From Saprospiraceae bacterium (GTDB lineage Bacteria; Bacteroidota; Bacteroidia; Chitinophagales; Saprospiraceae), in the NCBI GenBank assembly GCA_020436935.1, contig JAGQWX010000041.1:1-45901 (forward strand): 45,901 nt of DNA, written 5' to 3'. A model generated the notes under the pieces. It saw only the letters and a list, made by a program, of their open reading frames with translations. It did no database searches and was not told where the DNA came from. Made by a program: the position numbers and the translations under genes. Of the stretch, positions 42,343 to 45,901 are shown piece by piece; the stretch's first letter is position 1; the number at the start of each line of letters is the position of its first letter.

Positions 42343-43434
42343 TTAAGCAATTGGTGATAATTCTTTTTCTTTTATAACTTCTCTTTTTAGGGCTTCAATG
42401 AAATTTATCAGAAGAGGTTTGGTTTTGAGTTGTTTTTGGTAAAATCCAAACCATACTGCAAGCGGCAACCATATGCTGTGGATTTTTTCATCAGTAACAC
42501 TGAAGACCTGAAATGAAGTTTCATTAAGCAATTGTTTTGAATAATACCTGGTCCAATTGGCCTCATTTGAAAATTTACCATCAGCATATTCTCCTAGTCC
42601 AACTGATTTACAGAAAATGGTAACTCTTTTTTTCCTAAAGGCGTTGTCCGTAAGGTAATAGTCTTTGAGTATGTCTGTGAATCGTTCGCCGTTCTCAGAT
42701 CCAACTTCATATGAATCCCTGATTACATAGGTGTCTATATTGCCCAATAGGTCGGAACCAGGATTATTCACGTCTATGTAATATTGTTGCATATTAATAT
42801 CGGCTGTCTTACTATTCAGCAAATAATAGAACAGAAAGTCACCTGAAGCACTACCAACATCTCCAAGCCATGTGGCCATGTCCATATTAAAACCAACATA
42901 TGGGAAGAGTTTATACATAAAGGATAAAAAACCCGGCAATGGAGTGACCACTTGAGGATGGTTGCAAGCATCAAGCCCGGCAAGGATGTGCGCAATATCG
43001 CAATAGTTACCATCGGGAAGCACAACTTCCTGATGATCATAAGAATATATAAAAGTTGGCTGGCCAGCCCTTGTATCTCCATAAACACGGTCGTTCTTTT
43101 TATAAACAACACTCCTGTGTTTAGGAGCATAATTGAACTGCTTGTATCTTTTGATTTCTTTGGTATGTTCAGTGCCGTCTTCAACAATAATAACATCATA
43201 TCTTCCCTCGATATGCGTAGCTCCCTTGATCAGTTCTGTATTCCAACCCCATTGATCATAGAATATTTTCCTAAGCCTGGAGATCATGAGTTTGGTATTG
43301 TGCTGTTCTCCAGGAAAATAATCTTCCTCTTCAACGAGCAAGTCAATAAACTGCTCCACCGTCAAAACATTTTTTAACTCATGGTTTGGCTCCGGATGAT
43401 TGGCGTATACTCTTTGGATAATTTGATTGGCCAT
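42343..43434 (-). CDS. Unknown soluble protein opening the signalling operon
   Basis: 363 residues, no signal peptide or TM segments, so cytoplasmic. Two motifs stand out: Y-C-D-I-A-H-I-L-A-G-L-D-A-x-x-H (about 144-159) and W-L-G-D-V-G-S-A-S-G-D-F (about 189-200). Their spaced Asp/His residues might bind metal, but I do not recognise the family. The C-terminal ~100 residues are helical with basic ends. It is the first of five closely packed minus-strand genes ending in the adenylate cyclase and is therefore likely part of the same signalling unit. The promoter must lie in 43435-43717. Confidence 0.65.
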   Translation of the reverse strand: MANQIIQRVYANHPEPNHELKNVLTVEQFIDLLVEEEDYFPGEQHNTKLMISRLRKIFYDQWGWNTELIKGATHIEGRYDVIIVEDGTEHTKEIKRYKQFNYAPKHRSVVYKKNDRVYGDTRAGQPTFIYSYDHQEVVLPDGNYCDIAHILAGLDACNHPQVVTPLPGFLSFMYKLFPYVGFNMDMATWLGDVGSASGDFLFYYLLNSKTADINMQQYYIDVNNPGSDLLGNIDTYVIRDSYEVGSENGERFTDILKDYYLTDNAFRKKRVTIFCKSVGLGEYADGKFSNEANWTRYYSKQLLNETSFQVFSVTDEKIHSIWLPLAVWFGFYQKQLKTKPLLINFIEALKREVIKEKELSPIA

Positions 43435-43693
43435 TATTACACTAATATGTTGCCAAATTAGCCAAATATTTCTCTAAATTTTACCTTTGAGTAAATATAT
43501 TTCTATTCTTAACCACAGACCATACTATAATTTTAAATTAAAATTATTTATAATATAATCTTTGGGACATGCCTGGATTTGTTTCAAAAGATTTCTAAGC
43601 GAGGCATTATTTGAAAAATGGATGGCAAGTAATATAGACTTCAGGAAAATATATAATTTGAAAAGGCAAGTTCAAATGGACTTGATATAATTC

Positions 43694-43701
43694 TATATTT
43701 G
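43694..43701 (+). promoter_or_regulatory. -7 box TATATTTG of the HipA-like gene
   Basis: TATATTTG fits TAnnTTTG exactly and ends 16 nt before the ATG at 43718, giving a leader of about 10 nt. A -33 element at the right distance is not obvious. Confidence 0.45.
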
Positions 43702-43717
43702 AGGCTTAATTCAACGT

Positions 43718-44491
43718 ATGATCCACCCCATTCGGCACGTAAATATTATAAGGTATCTGACTCCACTGAGAGAAGGAGGCTCTTTGCCTGCCATCACTGA
43801 GGCTGATGATGGTTTCTTGTATGTTACAAAATTCAGAGGTGCAGGCCAGGGAACAAAGGCTTTGGTTTCTGACTTCATTGGAGGCATGCTGGCAAAAGTT
43901 TCCGGATTTTATACCCCAGAACTTGTTTTTTGCTATCTCGACGAAAGTTTTGGCAGAACTGAACCTGATGAGGAAATACAGGATTTACTCAAATTTAGTA
44001 CGGGACTTAACCTGGGCGTACACTACCTGTCCGGGGCCATTACTTTCGATCCTGCCGCAACTGAGATCGAACCTCAAATTGCTTCAAGGATTGTTTGGTT
44101 GGATTATCTGCTGACCAACGTGGACCGCACTTACAAAAACACCAATATGTTGGTTTGGAAAGGCGATTTGTGGTTGATCGATCATGGCGCATCGCTTTAT
44201 TTCCACCACAACTGGGACAATAGGAAAGGTGCCAGTGAAAAAAGCTTCCCACTCATCAAGGACCATGTACTATTTAGTAAGCTTTCTGACATTGACCGGG
44301 CAAACGAATGGATGTTATCAAAGATTACTCCTGAAGTAATCGATGAAGTAGTAGGACTTTTGCCAGCTGACTGGCTTACCGCGTATAATGTCGAAGAGGG
44401 TCCTGACTCAATAAAAAGGGAGTATTCTGATTTCCTCAAGACTAGAATTCATTTGGTCGCAACTCACTTAAAATCGATGACCAATGGATAA
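43718..44491 (+). CDS. HipA-like protein kinase
   Basis: 257 residues, smaller than E. coli HipA (440), containing only a compact kinase core. ATP-site lysine K38 in L-Y-V-T-K-F-R-G-A-G-Q-G, catalytic loop N-V-D-R-T-Y-K-N-T-N (D136, N141, N143), and metal-binding D-H-G at 155-157, preceded by W-L-I. The family is related to HipA/PI-kinase-type Ser/Thr kinases; HipA itself phosphorylates glutamyl-tRNA synthetase and causes persistence, but substrates of this shorter family are unknown to me. No HipB-like helix-turn-helix gene is adjacent. The DUF3037 gene overlaps its end by 8 bp, so the two are translationally coupled. Confidence 0.82.
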   Translation: MIHPIRHVNIIRYLTPLREGGSLPAITEADDGFLYVTKFRGAGQGTKALVSDFIGGMLAKVSGFYTPELVFCYLDESFGRTEPDEEIQDLLKFSTGLNLGVHYLSGAITFDPAATEIEPQIASRIVWLDYLLTNVDRTYKNTNMLVWKGDLWLIDHGASLYFHHNWDNRKGASEKSFPLIKDHVLFSKLSDIDRANEWMLSKITPEVIDEVVGLLPADWLTAYNVEEGPDSIKREYSDFLKTRIHLVATHLKSMTNG

Positions 44492-44867
44492 GGGCTTTGT
44501 TTTTGAGTATGCTGTCATACGGATTGTTCCAAGGGTAGAAAAGGAAGAATTTATCAATGCGGGCGTCATTGTTTTTTGCAAAAGACCCGAATTTCTTGGG
44601 GTAAAAATTCATTTGCATAGCAACAAAGTACTGGCTTTAGATGCCGAAGCTGATTTGGTAGAAATCGAAAAGCACCTTAAAGCATTTGAACATATTGCGC
44701 ATGGCATCGACACGAAATCTCCCGTAGCTAGACTTGATGCTCCATCTCGTTTCCGATGGCTTGCAGCAAGAAGGAGCACCGTGGTACAGACCTCACCTAC
44801 CCACACAGGCATATGTTCAGAACCTCAGAAGTTGCTGGAAAAATTGTTTGAAATGTATGTTTTGTAA
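44484..44867 (+). CDS. DUF3037 protein, partner of the HipA-like kinase
   Basis: 127 residues, soluble. It shows the family's opening F-E-Y-A-V-I-R-I-V-P-R-V-E-K-E-E-F-I-N-A (about 5-24), G-V-I-V-F-C, and the C-terminal T-G-I-C-S-E-P with a final leucine-rich helix. DUF3037 genes commonly sit directly after HipA-like kinase genes, as here (8-bp overlap), which suggests a two-gene module. Whether it is a target, regulator or antitoxin is unknown. It is convergent with the IPTL-CTERM gene. Confidence 0.85.
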   Translation: MDKGFVFEYAVIRIVPRVEKEEFINAGVIVFCKRPEFLGVKIHLHSNKVLALDAEADLVEIEKHLKAFEHIAHGIDTKSPVARLDAPSRFRWLAARRSTVVQTSPTHTGICSEPQKLLEKLFEMYVL

Positions 44868-44900
44868 AAGGTACTATTTGAATTTGGGAACCAAAAACAC

Positions 44901-45602
44901 CTATTGACGGGCCAATATTTGATTTCTGGACTTAATAACCACCACTCCTATAACTGAGCTCATCAACAATAAAATCATCAATGCCCATTGTGACATGGTA
45001 GGAATTGGAGCTATCAATGATCCCTGGCAAAGGCACTGTTCGTTGTTGACAATCACATCATTTTCTGTTCCTGCATTGCCATCATTGCACTCAGATCCGA
45101 GTGGAGATTCAACATCTATTCCTTGCCTATTCTCAACACCAGGGCCAATTATTGTTCCACAATTCCCTGCAAAAACACCATTATTAATTATTGCCGGACC
45201 ATGCATGATGGTTCCATTATTGACAAGTAAACCACCAGTTACTATATCGATACCGGCGCTCATCAGATCCATCATACCTGCATTCACAAAAGTTCCTATG
45301 ATGGCTAAACCCTGATTGACTACGAATGTGCCATAATTGATCACCTTACCAATGGCAGCAATTCCTGCCCCTGACATATCCATGGTAAAAGACCCATAAA
45401 CAATTAATACACCTTGAATGGAGATTCCCGGCATAGTAGTGTTGACAATGACAGCAGATTCTTCAATAAAAACAGTGTCTCCCGGAGGAATTACGGTGCC
45501 CAAACTGTTCCACTGCATTTGTGTGGTCACAGAAGTATTGACTGCAAAAACATTCACTGAAAAAATGCACAAGAATGCAAATAGATACATCAACTTACTC
45601 AT
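44901..45602 (-). CDS. Surface protein with IPTL-CTERM-like sorting tail
   Basis: 233 residues from the ATG at 45602; the frame opens earlier at 45644, but M-S-K-L-M-Y-L-F-A-F starts a proper signal peptide ending V-F-A. The mature body is glycine/asparagine/valine-rich with repeated short strands (V-I-N-Y-G-T-F-V-V, I-I-G-T-F-V-N-A-G, L-V-N-N-G-T-I), suggesting a beta-helix-like stack. It has a short E-C-N-D-G-N-A-G-T-E-N-D-V-I motif. The tail is I-P-T-M-S-Q-W, a TM helix, then K-S-R-N-Q, the tripartite layout of IPTL-CTERM sorting signals. The processing enzyme is not in the window. Function is otherwise unknown. Confidence 0.75.
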   Translation of the reverse strand: MSKLMYLFAFLCIFSVNVFAVNTSVTTQMQWNSLGTVIPPGDTVFIEESAVIVNTTMPGISIQGVLIVYGSFTMDMSGAGIAAIGKVINYGTFVVNQGLAIIGTFVNAGMMDLMSAGIDIVTGGLLVNNGTIMHGPAIINNGVFAGNCGTIIGPGVENRQGIDVESPLGSECNDGNAGTENDVIVNNEQCLCQGSLIAPIPTMSQWALMILLLMSSVIGVVVIKSRNQILARQ

Positions 45603-45826
45603 GGGAAAGATTTTTTGGTTTAACCTGAACCCGAATATAATCAAAAATACTAAAATCGGGAATATTTTGACAAATACAAATGAATTCTAATGAGTAAGGC
45701 AGTAATTAACTTATAAAAAATGGCAAAATAAATTTGTTATAAAATCACTATAAAATACTATTTTATGGCAATTTATAAATACAAAAATTATTACATATAA
45801 TGAATTTCTCCTACTATACTGTTGAA
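45603..45826. other. AT-rich upstream region of the surface protein, 3' exon side of the intron
   Basis: 224 bp, very AT-rich, with no ORF of interest. It lies between the surface protein start and the group II intron end, so it is the sequence directly downstream of the intron insertion point on the minus strand. Confidence 0.5.
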
Positions 45827-45901
45827 ATCGAGTAGGTGACAAAGATAAATGACTTTAGATCAAATTTATCTTTGTCGACCTCTCACACCACCGTATGTAC
45901 T
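45827..45901 (-). mobile_element. 3' end of a group II intron (domain VI and part of domain V), cut by the window edge
   Basis: Read on the minus strand, 45901 to 45827 gives the 3' half of domain V (GTACATACGGTGGTG) and then domain VI. In domain VI, GAG pairs with CTC and AGGT with ACCT around a single unpaired A (45833), and GACAAAGATAAAT (45838-45850, complement at 45864-45876) makes a 13-bp upper stem. The RNA ends CTACTCGAT, with the bulged A seven nucleotides before the AT end, as required for branch-point splicing. The ribozyme core and any reverse-transcriptase ORF lie beyond the right edge. The element sits about 225 bp upstream of the surface protein gene. Confidence 0.8.

Overview
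The window reads as chromosome of a Bacteroidota bacterium, most likely a Saprospiria/Saprospiraceae relative. This rests on a type IX secretion (Por) C-terminal domain, TAnnTTTG-type -7 promoter elements, a repeat-protein, ECF sigma and anti-sigma/beta-barrel locus, Bacteroidota-type 7TM-DISM and LytTR signalling proteins, and a PEP-CTERM-like 'IPTM-W' tail preceded by a cysteine motif (C-N-D-G-N-A-G-T-E-N-D-V) that I associate with Saprospiraceae surface proteins. No rRNA, tRNA, CRISPR array or complete insertion sequence was seen. Base composition and gene spacing look even throughout. The only mobile-element sequence is at the extreme right edge.

Layout. 0-9 kb is mostly housekeeping: a ferritin-like/VIT1 metal transporter fusion, MurB, an esterase, a SNF2 helicase, an M17 leucyl aminopeptidase and an ATP-grasp ligase. 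9-15 kb holds a hybrid histidine kinase with REC and HPt modules, an outer-membrane barrel protein paired with a haloperoxidase/PAP2-like lipoprotein, and a LytTR response regulator. 15.8-21.2 kb is a surface locus: a nine-repeat cysteine-rich T9SS protein, then (behind a probable terminator) an overlapping ECF sigma / anti-sigma-barrel / lipoprotein operon. 21.4-23.8 kb is an exported enolase-superfamily enzyme with an RraA-like protein. 24-29.5 kb carries ccmE-ccmF, a DUF2520 protein, a small overlapping ORF, a GNAT acetyltransferase and a CrtZ-like carotenoid hydroxylase. 29.8-37.6 kb holds a small membrane protein, an outer-membrane protein, pyruvate carboxylase, a DUF1573 protein and a serine hydrolase. 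Between the last two is a striking array of eight imperfect palindromes. 37.6-43.4 kb is a five-gene minus-strand signalling operon: unknown protein, multi-pass membrane protein, 7TM-DISM kinase, single-domain receiver and receiver-adenylate cyclase. 43.7-44.9 kb is a HipA-like kinase overlapping a DUF3037 gene. 44.9-45.6 kb is an IPTL-CTERM-like surface protein.

Highlights. (1) An eight-copy intergenic palindrome array at 35916-36379, with two families of spacers and no cas genes. (2) The last 75 bases are the 3' end of a group II intron on the minus strand: domain VI with a correctly placed bulged A, plus the 3' half of domain V. (3) The five-gene cluster plausibly couples a membrane sensor to cAMP synthesis and includes two proteins I cannot assign. 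(4) The HipA-like/DUF3037 pair is a candidate atypical kinase module. (5) A WSNG beta-module is shared by the T9SS repeat protein and the lipoprotein of the neighbouring sigma operon, suggesting one surface system.
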